NCBI GenBank assembly: GCA_020024455.1
Contig: JAHHTU010000031.1
Coordinates: 1-30,476 of the forward strand
Source: Anaerotignum sp.
Lineage (GTDB): Bacteria; Bacillota; Clostridia; Lachnospirales; Anaerotignaceae
Direction: 5' to 3'
Length of the DNA: 30,476 nucleotides
Under the pieces are notes generated by a model. That model was not told the origin of the DNA, made no database searches, and saw nothing but the letters and a program-made list of their open reading frames with translations. How positions within the stretch are numbered: the stretch's first letter is position 1; each line of letters starts with the position of its first letter. Shown here one piece after another: positions 7,984 to 14,649 of the stretch. The position numbers were made by a program, and so were the translations under genes.

Positions 7984-8574
7984 TCAATCCCATACAAAGC
8001 TGTCTGCCATTTGTTTTGCAGCTTCCTGTATGGTTTCGGACTGTGTGAAATTGGTGGTATGTATCAAACAAAATTGATGGTCGCCAACGACATAATACTG
8101 TTCTGTGATGATACCGCTTTCTTCTTCCGTAATGGTGAAAATATACAGCGGGTATCCTTGTGCGGTGTAAGTGCCTGCACCATTTACCTGTGCTTTTGTT
8201 CCTTTCACTTGCATCAAAAGTTGTTTCAAAATGGCTTCCCGAAAGGCTTCGTGTTCGTCTTGGCTATATTTGTTTTTGCCGACATTGATGGAAATATTAT
8301 CCGGTACAGTATCGGGTTTGTCTTTGGTGTCATTTTCTGCCTCCACATAAAACACTTTATCCGGTGAAGAATAATATTCGGACTTTACCCAGCCTTCCGG
8401 TACCGTGTATGTGCCGGGGAAATCTGTATTTTCTGCGGTTTCTTTGTTTTCTGTATGTTCTGTCGTGGATTGTGTGGTGGTTTGGTTCGGACTGGCTTGT
8501 GGTGGTTCTGCTTCGGTACAACCGCTCAACAAACAAGTTGCCGCCAATGTTGCAATCCATATTTTGTATTTCAT
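7984..8574 (-). CDS. Putative lipoprotein, function unknown
   Basis: A 196-residue exported protein with a clear lipoprotein signal: MKYKIWIATLAATCLLSGC, lipobox LSGC with Cys19 as the lipidated residue. A Thr/Gln/Glu-rich flexible linker (about 20-50) joins it to a globular alpha/beta domain that begins FPGTYTVPEGWVKSEYY and includes ISINVG and a helix HEAFREAILKQLLMQV. The pattern 'PEGW ... F' resembles small PsbP/DUF1795-like lipoproteins, but that is only a suggestion. The start at 8574 is preferred because GGAGG lies just upstream; a longer N-terminal reading would put basic residues before the signal and lacks a site. It has its own promoter and is a single-gene unit. Confidence 0.82.
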   Translation of the reverse strand: MKYKIWIATLAATCLLSGCTEAEPPQASPNQTTTQSTTEHTENKETAENTDFPGTYTVPEGWVKSEYYSSPDKVFYVEAENDTKDKPDTVPDNISINVGKNKYSQDEHEAFREAILKQLLMQVKGTKAQVNGAGTYTAQGYPLYIFTITEEESGIITEQYYVVGDHQFCLIHTTNFTQSETIQEAAKQMADSFVWD

Positions 8575-8615
8575 AAGCCCCCTCCTTCTTTTGCATAAAC
8601 GTTGTTTTTGTAAAT

Positions 8616-8644
8616 ATTTTACCATAATTTGTGTATTTTTGCAA
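8616..8644 (-). promoter_or_regulatory. Promoter of the lipoprotein gene ending at 7984
   Basis: On the minus strand, TTGCAA (8644-8639), a 17-bp spacer and TAAAAT (8621-8616), with a TGG just before the -10 box (extended -10). The start codon is about 40 bases downstream. Confidence 0.65.
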
Positions 8645-8660
8645 ACACTCTTGTCGAATA

Positions 8661-8671
8661 TATGGTATAAT
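8661..8671 (+). promoter_or_regulatory. Extended -10 promoter for the 8794 gene
   Basis: TATGGTATAAT carries the TGn extension and a perfect TATAAT (8666-8671). No good -35 box lies 17 bp upstream. A strong ribosome binding site at 8733-8737 in the resulting leader is not followed by a normal start codon. Confidence 0.5.
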
Positions 8672-8793
8672 GATTATATCATGAGAAATGATGGGGCAGT
8701 GATTTTGCAGAAAATATGAAATACAACGCAAAGGAGGGAGATACAGAAAAGAGGTTGTATAGCATTTTCGGTAATCCGTAAGAAGGAGATGTG

Positions 8794-9198
8794 ATGCAAA
8801 AAATATATATTTGTATATTTGCTGTCATCATTTTGATAGTAGGTGGTTTTTGCGTTTCGTATACACAAATACCACCTATACAGGCATTCTATGAAAATGA
8901 AAATTTGGGGATTGGCTTTCCGATACCAAAAGGATACCAACAAAATCCTTATGCCGTGGAGGAGAATGTTGCAGATACAGGTACTATCGTCCATTTTTTA
9001 GAACCAGAAAGCAGAGCGGAGGTTTTTTCTTCGTATCACATAGATAAGGACGACTGGGATAACGAGATAAAAGAAATATTTCCTGTGATGTATAACAGAG
9101 ATGATAAAAATGTTTTGTTATGTATTCCCGTATCCGATGTGCAATATGATGTACATGATGCCAAACAGCAGGAGAAATATACGACATTATGGGAGTGA
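8794..9198 (+). CDS. Small membrane-anchored protein, function unknown
   Basis: A 134-residue protein with an N-terminal hydrophobic segment (residues 3-22, IYICIFAVIILIVGGFCVSY) and an extracytoplasmic part beginning IPPIQAFYENENLGIGFPIP. The 'lgigFPiPkGY' stretch resembles the N-terminus of small extracellular alpha/beta domains related to the lipoprotein at 7984 (there 'YTVPEGW'), but the similarity is weak. ATG 8794 is preferred over GTG 8791 because AAGGAG ends 5 nt upstream. The stop is 71 bases before the next gene on the same strand, so the two may be one unit. No family was recognised. Confidence 0.68.
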   Translation: MQKIYICIFAVIILIVGGFCVSYTQIPPIQAFYENENLGIGFPIPKGYQQNPYAVEENVADTGTIVHFLEPESRAEVFSSYHIDKDDWDNEIKEIFPVMYNRDDKNVLLCIPVSDVQYDVHDAKQQEKYTTLWE

Positions 9199-9269
9199 AT
9201 GAAATATCAGAAAGCCTGTATTTCTTAGAATAGCCATGATATCGGGGTATAGCAGACAGGGGGGAGCAT

Positions 9270-9740
9270 ATGAAAAAATATATTCGTTTGGGGTTCAAAA
9301 TTTGTTTATGGATTTTGATGGCAGGATTTTTGGTATCTTATTTTTATAAAGATATGGTGTATAGCCGACAATATCATATGGAGGAACAAGAAGTGTTGTC
9401 CACATATCGCAAAAAACATACCAGCACCGGTGTCATCAAAACAGAAGCGTATCTTTTGGAAGGAAATATGTTACGTTTTTGCGGAAATGATGCAATTTGT
9501 CAGTTTTCTGTTCCGCAGACAGCAACATTACAAATTTCATCTGCATATCATTCCGGAGAAGGAAAGCTCTTGTTTGAAAACGAAAAAGGGGAAATTACAC
9601 AAATCATACCCATATCACAGGAACAAACAGAGGTGGTATTGGATAGCGATACTTACCATGTTTTTCTTGTGGGGAGATGGTTTCGTGGAAAATTTGTATT
9701 GCAATCCAAAGACAACAACATCTATTTTCTCACAGCATAA
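9270..9740 (+). CDS. Small membrane-anchored protein, function unknown
   Basis: A 156-residue protein with a basic start (MKKYIRLGFK), one hydrophobic segment at about residues 11-26 and an exported beta-rich domain (LEGNMLRFCGNDAICQFSVP, ATLQISSAYHSGEGKLLFENEKGEI). The two Cys in that domain might form a disulfide. It starts after GGGGGAG with short spacing and is followed immediately by a strong terminator. Probably co-transcribed with the preceding small anchored protein. No family was recognised. Confidence 0.72.
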   Translation: MKKYIRLGFKICLWILMAGFLVSYFYKDMVYSRQYHMEEQEVLSTYRKKHTSTGVIKTEAYLLEGNMLRFCGNDAICQFSVPQTATLQISSAYHSGEGKLLFENEKGEITQIIPISQEQTEVVLDSDTYHVFLVGRWFRGKFVLQSKDNNIYFLTA

Positions 9741-9741
9741 C

Positions 9742-9777
9742 AAAAGCAGGAAATCTTTTTCAGATTTCCTGCTTTTT
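9742..9777. terminator. Bidirectional terminator
   Basis: AAAAGCAGGAAATCT (9742-9756) pairs perfectly with AGATTTCCTGCTTTT (9762-9776) around TTTTC, with A/T tails on both sides. It separates convergent genes ending at 9740 and 9777. Confidence 0.92.
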
Positions 9778-10385
9778 CAATGATACAACATGGATAGCAA
9801 GCGTGGTTGCACGCTAATCATGACCAAAAACGGATATATGATGAAACATAGGCTTTCTGCATAAGCATGAGCCGAAACAGATTGCAATACTGCATTCCAT
9901 TTTTTGGTATATCTTGCAAACAAACGATATGGGCAAAATCCCAAGTATGTACCCACTGTATTGGTCAAAATATCATTTAACGCTGTGATACCCATACCAA
10001 ACATTTGACTGGTTTCAATGCAGAGTGAAAGCAAACACCCAACGCATACCACACGAGGCATACGCCGATAGTTTGGATACAACACAGGCAGGAAAAATCC
10101 CAATGGCAAAAACAAAATGATATTCAATATCGTTTCCAGAGTGCCATGTATCATATCTGAAAATGGGGTTTGTGCAATGCGTGGTGCAAATGTACCAAAT
10201 GCTTTGATACCTGTGGTTGTATATATGACAACGATATAATAACAAAATAGAAATACGGTGATGATATGCCATATGGTTTGTTTTTTGCCGATGCGTTTTC
10301 CATATAAAACATACAACAGCAACATGGGTACAACAAACAAATACCCATTGATGGAATGAATCAGAATGTGTGTCATTGGTATCAT
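9777..10385 (-). CDS. VanZ family membrane protein
   Basis: A 202-residue integral membrane protein with about five hydrophobic segments. The VanZ signature is visible: LNIILFLPLGFFLP, then ETSQMFG and DILTNTVGTYLG. VanZ proteins are membrane proteins; the founding member gives low-level teicoplanin resistance in the VanA cluster, but most chromosomal homologues have no known role, and nothing nearby suggests glycopeptide resistance. The start at 10385 (MIPMTHIL) is chosen because GGGAGGG lies 7 nt upstream; the longer open frame has no site and adds an unrelated N-terminus. It is a single-gene unit separated from the M23 gene by that gene's terminator. Confidence 0.85.
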   Translation of the reverse strand: MIPMTHILIHSINGYLFVVPMLLLYVLYGKRIGKKQTIWHIITVFLFCYYIVVIYTTTGIKAFGTFAPRIAQTPFSDMIHGTLETILNIILFLPLGFFLPVLYPNYRRMPRVVCVGCLLSLCIETSQMFGMGITALNDILTNTVGTYLGFCPYRLFARYTKKWNAVLQSVSAHAYAESLCFIIYPFLVMISVQPRLLSMLYH

Positions 10386-10490
10386 AAAATATCCCTCCCG
10401 ATTGCGTTGTGTATTTTTTTGTAGTATACCGCTTTGCAATCGAAACATATATAGAGAATTGATAAATGTTTTTTTAAGATTTGCAAAAGA

Positions 10491-10515
10491 AAAAAGCGGC
10501 ATATTATCCGCTTTT
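10491..10515 (-). terminator. Terminator of the sigma/M23 operon
   Basis: Read on the minus strand, AAAAGCGG and CCGCTTTT pair around 8 nt and run into TTTTTTCTTTT. It begins 3 bases after the M23 stop at 10519. Confidence 0.85.
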
Positions 10516-10518
10516 GTA

Positions 10519-11553
10519 TCATTTCATGTGCAACTGTTCCCGCAGGGTATCATCAAAATATGTGATAGGGTCTTGTGCCACGCCATCTTGTCGCACTTCA
10601 AAATGCAGATGTGCACCTGTGGACATACCACTGCTGCCAACCGTTGCGATGGCAGTACCTGCTGTGACTTTTGTACCATTGGATACATAAATGTCATAAC
10701 AATGATGGTATCTTGTGACCAAACCGTTTCCGTGGTCGATGACAACATAATTTCCCATAGTGGTATCAAATCCGCTTTCCAAAACAACGCCGTCTGCGGC
10801 TACCAAAATATTTGTGCCTTTTGTTGCGGGAATGTCAATCCCTGCATGAAATGTACCGTTTTCCGATGTACCATATGGCATACTGAGTGAAATGATATGC
10901 ATATCTTGGACAGGAAATGTCAGCCATCTGCTATGACTGGTATTGACAACATACATACCGGACACGCTTTCTCGGTTATCTCCTGTCAATTTTGGTACTA
11001 ATATTTCCTCTCCTTGTTCGGATTGGGACAGACGCAGTTGTTCTTTTGTCAAAAGATATCGTGTGGTATGTTTGTCATTGGCGGTGATGGTCAATGTGGC
11101 ATATTCTTGGTATAGGCGTATGCCATATGATGTATTCGGGGAATAGGGTTCTTGGATTTCTGTGACTTCTCCCTCTGTTCCGTCTTGCAACAACACACCC
11201 CCATGGATTTGTAATCTGATGGTTTGTATACCATCGCCTTTGATTTGGAATAGGCAACTGTCTTTTTTTTCTCCTGTTTTTTCCAGTGCAATCCCAATGC
11301 CGCCATTGTCATTGGCAGCCGGTAAATCTGCGGCACAAGCAGTCATCACAAAGCCGCCAAACGGTATATGGATATAATAAAAAGAAAAACCACCTACCAG
11401 CAAAGCAATGATACAGACAATACTTATCGCAGGTTTCCACCAAAATGGCTGATTTGTTTTTGCAGAACCACCGTAAGCGATAGCTTGTACTTTTTCATTT
11501 AATACATTTGGAACATGGATTTGTTTCATGAGCTGTTGATACGTCTGTTTCAT
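10519..11553 (-). CDS. Membrane M23 metallopeptidase with anti-sigma-like N-terminus
   Basis: A 344-residue bitopic membrane protein. Residues 1-38 are cytoplasmic and contain the helix QIHVPNVLNEKVQAIA, resembling the 'I.as.eLkekVl' helix of clostridial anti-sigma factors. Residues about 41-61 are the membrane helix. Residues about 75-215 are an extracytoplasmic beta-rich domain and 225-335 an M23 (LytM) domain with intact zinc/catalytic residues: His236 and Asp240 in HAGIDIP, His315 and His317 in HLHFE. ATG 11553 is preferred because GGAGG is 8 nt away; ATG 11559 is only 2 nt from it. The gene overlaps the ECF sigma gene by 59 bases, so translation is probably coupled. I infer an anti-sigma factor whose outer domain binds or cuts peptidoglycan; the M23 domain is certain, the anti-sigma role is not. 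Confidence 0.9.
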   Translation of the reverse strand: MKQTYQQLMKQIHVPNVLNEKVQAIAYGGSAKTNQPFWWKPAISIVCIIALLVGGFSFYYIHIPFGGFVMTACAADLPAANDNGGIGIALEKTGEKKDSCLFQIKGDGIQTIRLQIHGGVLLQDGTEGEVTEIQEPYSPNTSYGIRLYQEYATLTITANDKHTTRYLLTKEQLRLSQSEQGEEILVPKLTGDNRESVSGMYVVNTSHSRWLTFPVQDMHIISLSMPYGTSENGTFHAGIDIPATKGTNILVAADGVVLESGFDTTMGNYVVIDHGNGLVTRYHHCYDIYVSNGTKVTAGTAIATVGSSGMSTGAHLHFEVRQDGVAQDPITYFDDTLREQLHMK

Positions 11554-12022
11554 CTGCATAACCTCCTAATTGTTGTTTTAATTTTTTTCTGGCTCGATGA
11601 AGTCTTGTACGAACGGTACTGGCTGGAATTTTCAGTATTTCTCCGATTTCTTCTGTGGAATATCCCTCGGCATAATGTAAATGTATGGGAGTACGCAGTT
11701 TGATGGGAAGCTTTGCGACTGCCTCCCACAATGTGACTGCCTCATCATCTGGCAATGGAGATTGTGCAAGCACTTCGTTCAGTGGCAACGTCGCTTTTTT
11801 GAAACGAAATCGCCCAATATCCACACAGCGGTGCAATGTTGTGCGAATAAGCCAAAACTTCAAATGATTGTCTGCCCATTCTTTTTGTCCTTGTCTGAAC
11901 AAACGCAAAAACACTTCTTGGTATACGTCCTCGGCATCTGCTTTGTCTTGCAAATGGCAGAGTGCCAAGCGATATACCATATCCCCATGCAAGCGGATAG
12001 CCGTTTCCAAAAATTGTTCCAT
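11495..12022 (-). CDS. ECF-type RNA polymerase sigma factor
   Basis: A 175-residue sigma-70 family protein. Region 2 covers about residues 8-75 (DMVYRLALCHLQDKADAEDVYQ, the -10 recognition helices with the 'DAEDVYQEVF' motif, then WLIRTTLHRCVD). Region 4 covers about 105-155 with the helix-turn-helix EGYSTEEIGEILKIPASTVR followed by TRLHRARKKLK. No region 1 or 3 is present, as expected for an ECF factor. It starts after AAAGGAGGG. The C-terminus is translated in another frame within the start of the M23/anti-sigma-like gene, a typical arrangement for a sigma factor and its regulator. A GGAAAC-N17-CGTT sequence upstream suggests it drives its own operon. Confidence 0.93.
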   Translation of the reverse strand: MEQFLETAIRLHGDMVYRLALCHLQDKADAEDVYQEVFLRLFRQGQKEWADNHLKFWLIRTTLHRCVDIGRFRFKKATLPLNEVLAQSPLPDDEAVTLWEAVAKLPIKLRTPIHLHYAEGYSTEEIGEILKIPASTVRTRLHRARKKLKQQLGGYADETDVSTAHETNPCSKCIK

Positions 12023-12062
12023 ATTCTTGCCCTCCTTTCCGAAAACATATTTTTACCATAAA

Positions 12063-12089
12063 AACGGTTTTCGTATATCAAATGTTTCC
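12063..12089 (-). promoter_or_regulatory. Candidate ECF autoregulatory promoter
   Basis: On the minus strand, GGAAAC (12089-12084), a 17-bp spacer and CGTT (12066-12063) resemble ECF promoters such as those of Bacillus SigW/SigM (GAAAC ... CGT). The sigma start codon lies about 40 bases downstream. A TATAAT further upstream could be a separate housekeeping -10 without a good -35. Confidence 0.5.
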
Positions 12090-12438
12090 TATTATATATA
12101 AAATTTTCGACAGAAAAGTATTTGAAAGCAGTGGATAGAAATGGGTTGTTCTATGAAGTATTTACAAAAATATGTTTCCCATGATGGTACAAGCAAATGA
12201 TACGCTGGCAAACGGGTGTTATTATGATTGTGGTATGATACAGAACGTAGCAACTTTTCTGTTAATATTAAGATATAAAATGAATCAGTTCTTATACTTC
12301 ATTTTGCCAGTATCGAAAGATGCCGGCTTTTTATATGTGGGTAGGTTGGTATTTGCAAATAGAAACAAAAACAAATGAAAAAGACAGCCTGTTTTGTATC
12401 AAAAAGGGTGTGTAAATGGATTTTTGGGTTATTTATTC

Positions 12439-12462
12439 TTCGTAAAAGTTATGTTTTACGAA
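12439..12462. repeat. Perfect 9-bp inverted repeat, operator-like
   Basis: TTCGTAAAA, six bases (GTTATG), then TTTTACGAA. No T-run follows, so it looks more like a repressor-binding palindrome than a terminator. A TATAAT-like sequence directly follows on the plus strand (ATATAATAT), but no gene is found downstream. Confidence 0.5.
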
Positions 12463-12504
12463 TATAATATATTTACAAAGACTCTCACACAGATTTTATT
12501 TCCC

Positions 12505-12528
12505 ATAATTATATTATGTAAATTATAA
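12505..12528. repeat. Direct repeat, copy 1 of 2
   Basis: A 24-base sequence centred on TATTATGTAAA. Copy 2 at 12719-12742 matches at 21 of 24 positions, 214 bases later. Both copies are AT-rich, so chance is a real possibility. Confidence 0.4.
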
Positions 12529-12718
12529 ATTCTCTTTTCATATAAAATAAACATTCCTCTATCCTCTGCTCCATTTTTGTAAGAGGCAATTCTGTTTTAT
12601 AGAGATTATTTTTTGAAACCAGTATCCGTATCCGATTTTATGACAATTTACAACATATTTTATCATGTATGTTATCCACATCATCATAGTTTCCATCATT
12701 TTACTAAATTTATTTACT

Positions 12719-12742
12719 ATAATTTTATTATGTAAACTATTA
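12719..12742. repeat. Direct repeat, copy 2 of 2
   Basis: Matches 12505-12528 at 21 of 24 positions in the same orientation, around the shared core TATTATGTAAA. Significance is uncertain because of the base composition. Confidence 0.4.
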
Positions 12743-12810
12743 TGACAGAAACAGAAATCAACATTATGCCGATAATGATTGTTTTATTTTTTTTATATAT
12801 ATCATAAATA

Positions 12811-12856
12811 AAACCGATAAAACAATGCATCATATTTCGCATTGCTTTACCGGTTT
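12811..12856 (-). terminator. Terminator of the ferritin gene
   Basis: An 18-bp stem (12811-12828 with 12839-12856) around 10 nt. The two positions that mismatch as A-C on the plus strand become G-U wobble pairs on the minus strand, so the structure is built for the minus-strand transcript of the ferritin gene. A T-rich tail follows on that strand. Confidence 0.9.
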
Positions 12857-12869
12857 CCATTTTCATAAA

Positions 12870-13382
12870 TTATAGTACCAAAGAAGGAGCTGCATATACC
12901 CTAGCTGCTAATTCGTTATCTAACATATATAAGCTTTTGGGGTCATCACCAAACAATTCCATTTTTGTAATCAAATTGCGTGCGTTGGTTTCTTCTTCGC
13001 CCTGTTCTTTCACAAACCAATCCAAAAATTGCATGGTGCGGAAATCATTTGCTTTTTGTGCAGCAGCATAAATACCATGAATTAAATTTGTCACATATTC
13101 TTCATGTGCCAAAGAAACTTTTAATGGGTCCATCAAAGTTTTCAATTCTGCATTTGGCTTATTGATTGCTTCCAATGTTACAGTTGCATTATTGTTATGC
13201 AAATATTGATAGAACAACATTGCATGGTCACGTTCTTCCTGTGCTTGAATTTTATACCAATTTGCAAAACCTGCTAAGCCTTTTCTTTCATAGAAGTTTG
13301 ACAAATCCAAATACAAATAAGCAGAGAAAAATTCTTTATTTACTTGTTCATTTAATAATTGTGCAACATTTTTTTCTAACAT
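12870..13382 (-). CDS. ftnA: Bacterial non-heme ferritin
   Basis: A 170-residue iron-storage ferritin that assembles into a 24-subunit shell and oxidises Fe(II) for storage. The ferroxidase residues are all in place: Glu17, Tyr24, Glu50, His53, Glu94, Gln127 and Glu130, at the same numbers as in E. coli FtnA, in the segments NKEFFSAYLYLDL, AQEERDHAM, AHEEYV and KEQGEEE. Length and lack of a Met haem ligand separate it from bacterioferritin. It starts after GAGGAGG and has its own strong terminator and probable promoter, so it is a single-gene unit. Iron or oxidative-stress control is likely from family knowledge, but no clear Fur or PerR box was identified upstream. Confidence 0.95.
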   Translation of the reverse strand: MLEKNVAQLLNEQVNKEFFSAYLYLDLSNFYERKGLAGFANWYKIQAQEERDHAMLFYQYLHNNNATVTLEAINKPNAELKTLMDPLKVSLAHEEYVTNLIHGIYAAAQKANDFRTMQFLDWFVKEQGEEETNARNLITKMELFGDDPKSLYMLDNELAARVYAAPSLVL

Positions 13383-13411
13383 ACATATAGCCTCCTCTTA
13401 GATAATCATAC

Positions 13412-13442
13412 TCAGTGTATCCTCCTTTTTTCAAAATGTCAA
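13412..13442 (-). promoter_or_regulatory. Probable ferritin promoter
   Basis: On the minus strand a perfect TTGACA (13442-13437) is followed by TACACT (13417-13412). The spacer is about 19 bp, longer than ideal, so the exact -10 box is uncertain. Confidence 0.45.
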
Positions 13443-13467
13443 GCAGATTTCTGGCATATTATGATAA

Positions 13468-13506
13468 AAAAATACTGCCAAATAAACCAAGTATCAGCAG
13501 TATTTT
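13468..13506 (-). terminator. Terminator of the TIM-barrel gene
   Basis: On the minus strand AAAATACTGC and GCAGTATTTT pair around an 18-nt loop and run into a T-rich tail (TTTTTTTAT), 7 bases past the stop at 13513. Confidence 0.85.
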
Positions 13507-13512
13507 CATATG

Positions 13513-14208
13513 TTATGTATTTTCTTCTTTGATACGCAGTTCATGCTCTGTACGATATCTGCTCATCAATCCATGAAACAAATCCATAGCGGTCGGTGGC
13601 GTAAAACTAATCGCATTTGCACCAGCCTGTATGGTTTGTTTGATGCTTTCTCTTGTTGGGCCGCCGGTTGCAATAATGGGAACGTCCGGATATTTTTCTC
13701 TGATTTTTGCAACCACTTCCGGCGTTTTGCCTGCCGCAGACACATTCAAAATCCCCGCTCCTGCTGCGATTCTTGCATCAATATCCGTATTTTCATCTAA
13801 TACGGTAATGACAATGGGAATGTCAATCACACGGCTCATTTCATAAATGACCTCATTTGTCGTGGGTGCATTGACAACAACTGCCATCGCACCCAATGCT
13901 TCCGCATCTTTTGCAAGCATGACAACACGAGGGCCTGTGGTAGTGCCGCCGCCGACACCGGCAAATACAGGAATACTGGATGCAGAAATAATAGAGTTTG
14001 TAATCACTTGTTGTGGTGTAAAAGGATAAACTGCCAACACCGCATCAGCATTACAGTTTCTGATGATTGCAATATCCGTGGAAAAGACAAAAGATTTTAT
14101 TCTTCTGCCCCAAATGACAATACCACTTGCACTCCAAATTTCTTCCGGCATTGTTACAATATGTTTTCTTAAACGTGTATCAATACGAGGTGGTTTTTTT
14201 TCAGCCAA
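13513..14208 (-). CDS. TIM-barrel (beta/alpha) protein, enzyme of unknown substrate
   Basis: A 231-residue single-domain protein with a (beta/alpha)8 phosphate-binding pattern: strands DAVLAVYPF, IPVFAGVGGG, AMAVVVNAP, IPIVITVL, GILNVSAAG, VPIIATGG and NAISFTPPT. The C-terminal glycine turns (SAAG, ATGGPT) resemble the phosphate-binding loops of NanE, IMPDH-like and related barrels. Homologues are common in Clostridia and are usually annotated only as hydrolase or barrel proteins, so no reaction is assigned. The start is probably TTG 14208: GGAG then lies 8 nt upstream, whereas the GTG at 14217 overlaps that site. A TTGACA-17-TATTCT promoter lies upstream. Confidence 0.82.
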   Translation of the reverse strand: MAEKKPPRIDTRLRKHIVTMPEEIWSASGIVIWGRRIKSFVFSTDIAIIRNCNADAVLAVYPFTPQQVITNSIISASSIPVFAGVGGGTTTGPRVVMLAKDAEALGAMAVVVNAPTTNEVIYEMSRVIDIPIVITVLDENTDIDARIAAGAGILNVSAAGKTPEVVAKIREKYPDVPIIATGGPTRESIKQTIQAGANAISFTPPTAMDLFHGLMSRYRTEHELRIKEENT

Positions 14209-14257
14209 AGAACTCACTCCTCACTTTATTTCTGATATAATATGTTTCGATAGTATC

Positions 14258-14286
14258 AGAATATAACGAAAATAAATGTTTGTCAA
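14258..14286 (-). promoter_or_regulatory. Promoter of the TIM-barrel gene
   Basis: On the minus strand, TTGACA (14286-14281), a 17-bp spacer and TATTCT (14263-14258). Just downstream, CTGATA and TATCAG (14232-14259) form a spaced inverted repeat that might be an operator. Confidence 0.7.
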
Positions 14287-14314
14287 GTAAAGTGAAATTT
14301 TTTTCAGAAAAAAA

Positions 14315-14352
14315 TCCCTGTCAAAACCTATGAAGTAGGATTTTGACAGGGA
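14315..14352 (-). terminator. Minus-strand terminator upstream of the TIM-barrel promoter
   Basis: A 16-bp stem with one bulged base (TCCCTGTCAAAA.. with its complement) around a 5-nt loop runs into a T-run on the minus strand (A-run at 14307-14314 on plus). It lies about 300 bases past the stop of the regulator gene ending at 14650, far for a simple 3' end. Confidence 0.85.
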
Positions 14353-14649
14353 GGATTGTAATATGGATAGACAGTAAAAAGAAAAAGAATAGCAGAAAGC
14401 CTATCCATTTACAGGTATAGATTTGAAGAAAGACAGGCACGCTTTATTGCTATAAAGTGTTATGAAATGATACAAAAGACAAATATCATTTGTAGGAGTA
14501 GGATTGAACATTATTTCATTCATCGAAATTTTTTACAATTACATATTACCACATTCTTTCCCAAAAGTGTTCCCAAACTTCTTGCAACAATGTATCCATT
14601 TTTGGGAAAATTTGAAAAATATGAGGTATTCATACATTTTTTTCAAACT
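14353..14649. other. Gene-free region with inverted repeats before a terminator
   Basis: No credible coding region. On the minus strand it contains CTTTATAGCAATAAAG (around 14440-14460) and a spaced ATGGATAG/CTATCCAT pair (about 14363-14408), and it ends in the terminator at 14315-14352. It could be a long structured 3' UTR of the Mga-like gene or a small RNA with its own weak promoter. Confidence 0.4.

Larger units (their letters stand above)
12102..12810. other. AT-rich gene-free region
   Basis: About 700 bases between the sigma gene and the ferritin terminator carry no credible gene: open frames are short and lack ribosome binding sites. The sequence is very AT-rich. It contains a perfect 9-bp inverted repeat at 12439-12462 and a 24-bp near-direct repeat (12505-12528 and 12719-12742). 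It could be a decayed gene, a region of regulatory RNAs or a former insertion site; nothing decides this. Confidence 0.5.

Noticed and set aside
8733..8790. Strong AGGAGGG followed by a frame beginning with ATA (about 17 codons) that overlaps the next start
   Set aside because: ATA is not a normal start and no ATG, GTG or TTG is suitably placed; it could be a leader peptide but I cannot support it.
9777..10385. Glycopeptide resistance from VanZ
   Set aside because: There are no vanHAX-type genes nearby and most chromosomal VanZ proteins are unrelated to resistance.
12172..12378. 68-codon frame in the AT-rich gap
   Set aside because: No ribosome binding site before the ATG and no recognisable protein pattern.
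14356..14380. Tiny frame (ATG GAT AGA CAG, then stop) after a GGAGG at about 14350
   Set aside because: Four codons, on the strand opposite to the flanking genes, with GGAGG formed by a terminator arm; most likely chance.
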